Assembly (NCBI RefSeq): GCF_037975245.1
Contig: NC_092562.1
Coordinates: forward strand, 25,419,054 to 25,483,053
From: Apostichopus japonicus
Lineage: Eukaryota > Echinodermata > Holothuroidea > Aspidochirotida > Stichopodidae
Length of the DNA: 64,000 nucleotides
Direction: 5' to 3'
This document shows, piece by piece, positions 63,201 through 64,000 of this stretch (positions are counted from its first letter, which is position 1; every line of letters starts with the position of its first letter). A program made the translations under genes and the position numbers. The notes beneath the pieces are model-generated. The model was not told where the DNA came from and made no database searches. It worked only from the letters and a program-made list of their open reading frames with translations.

Positions 63201-64000
63201 AAGAGGAATTTATTTTACCGCCAAGACACCACCCGCGAACATGGCTAGAGCCTCGTGCAATTGGTACCTTCGAACACTTTGTCAGCCACTACTGAATTTA
63301 TTGGACCAATCATATTGTAAAGATTTTTTTTTTACGATCTCCAATTAGTCATAATGGGGTTTACGCTAGGCCATAATCTCCGAAAATATAACATCTTAAT
63401 AGCGTGAATATGGGGGTATAGAGCAATTGATTTTCTCGGGAGGGGGCATTACATTAACATCTACGTTTAGGAAGTTTCTCCATCTGGGGAAAATTTGTTA
63501 TCTATTAATTCCAACGAATTCTATTTTATCATCATTAGCAGGTTGAACAGTAAGCAACCGACCGAGCAAACCCTTCCTTAGTTAACAGAAATTCTTAGAC
63601 GATTGTAAGTAAATAGTTACTGTCATTATCAGAGTAGTTTTCTTGCTGACTAGACCATCGGGTGATCGGGTTGACCCGTGAGTTTTTTTCACGAACTTGA
63701 AATTCGTAAAGTCTAGTAAACACAAGTCAAACGATAATTGTACGTGATGTTAAAACTTTAAGAAAGAATTTCACTAACACATTTCTTTTCGATATTTTTA
63801 CTTTTAAGTTAAGTTAAGTTAACGTGGGTAATAAAAAGAGAGTCATGAAGACAGTAACGTTCCTTGAATTTATTCTCCTTATTTTTTACCCGTTACTGCG
63901 AACGAACTAGACTTTTACAGCAGTGTTGGTATAGCTTCAAAAATACGCATCTTAGCGATCGCGACACCTCCGTCAGAGATTTGAATGTTTTCAATGAAAT
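60271..64000. other. 3.7 kb without recognised gene
   Basis: AT-rich sequence with a C-run at 60547-60557. Open frames 61352-61630, 61132-61329 and 61916-62182 have no motif I know. A TTAAGTTAAGTTAAG repeat lies near 63807-63822. The 5' exons of the FReD gene could lie here or further right, but none could be identified. Confidence 0.45.

Overview
This 64 kb window is repeat-rich, intron-rich eukaryotic nuclear DNA. It is AT-rich, with long (TA)n, (GT)n and (TTA)n microsatellites, minisatellites, LINEs, TIR transposons and a solo LTR. A TRIM-type E3 ligase gene, a fibrinogen-domain (FReD) gene and CR1-, L1/Tx1-, Kolobok- and hAT-like elements together suggest a marine invertebrate deuterostome. 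My best guess is an echinoderm, perhaps a sea cucumber; this is inferred from family content, not proven.

Layout. 1.3-3.5 kb (-): an intact single-exon TRIM/RBCC gene. 3.4-11.3 kb: its 5' flank followed by a tandem array of 690-bp units. The second unit is split by a CR1-like LINE, which is itself split by a Kolobok-like THAP element. 11.3-25.1 kb: short tandem duplications, two LINE families, a tRNA-like sequence inside a (TA)n tract, and a 78-bp minisatellite with a 389-bp higher-order period. 25.5-28.4 kb: an inverted copy of the TRIM 5' end and flank, ending in a truncated RING fragment. 28.4-40 kb: mostly unassigned DNA with hAT-like and MITE-like elements, possible non-coding exons and a LINE endonuclease remnant. 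41.0-58.8 kb (-): a multi-exon FReD gene whose splice phases agree across six proposed exons. Its introns hold two large minisatellites, a Kolobok-like element carrying a solo LTR, a CAGG-rich TIR element and a hAT-type element with a perfect 8-bp target duplication. 59-60.3 kb: a MITE-like repeat and a hAT transposase remnant. The last 3.7 kb hold nothing I can identify.

Two genes look functional. The TRIM protein is probably an intracellular ubiquitin ligase and the FReD protein a secreted lectin-like recognition protein; both families are expanded in invertebrate innate immunity. Most of the rest is nested transposon history.

The most unusual observation is the intron directly after the first FReD exon. 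It is filled by a 77-bp tandem array in which each unit repeats the last ~24 nt of that exon together with its 5' splice site. That makes 22 extra donor-like sites downstream of the true one. Other points of interest are the inverted TRIM duplication, the tRNA-like sequence capped by (TA)n, and two dated transposon nests with intact target-site duplications.
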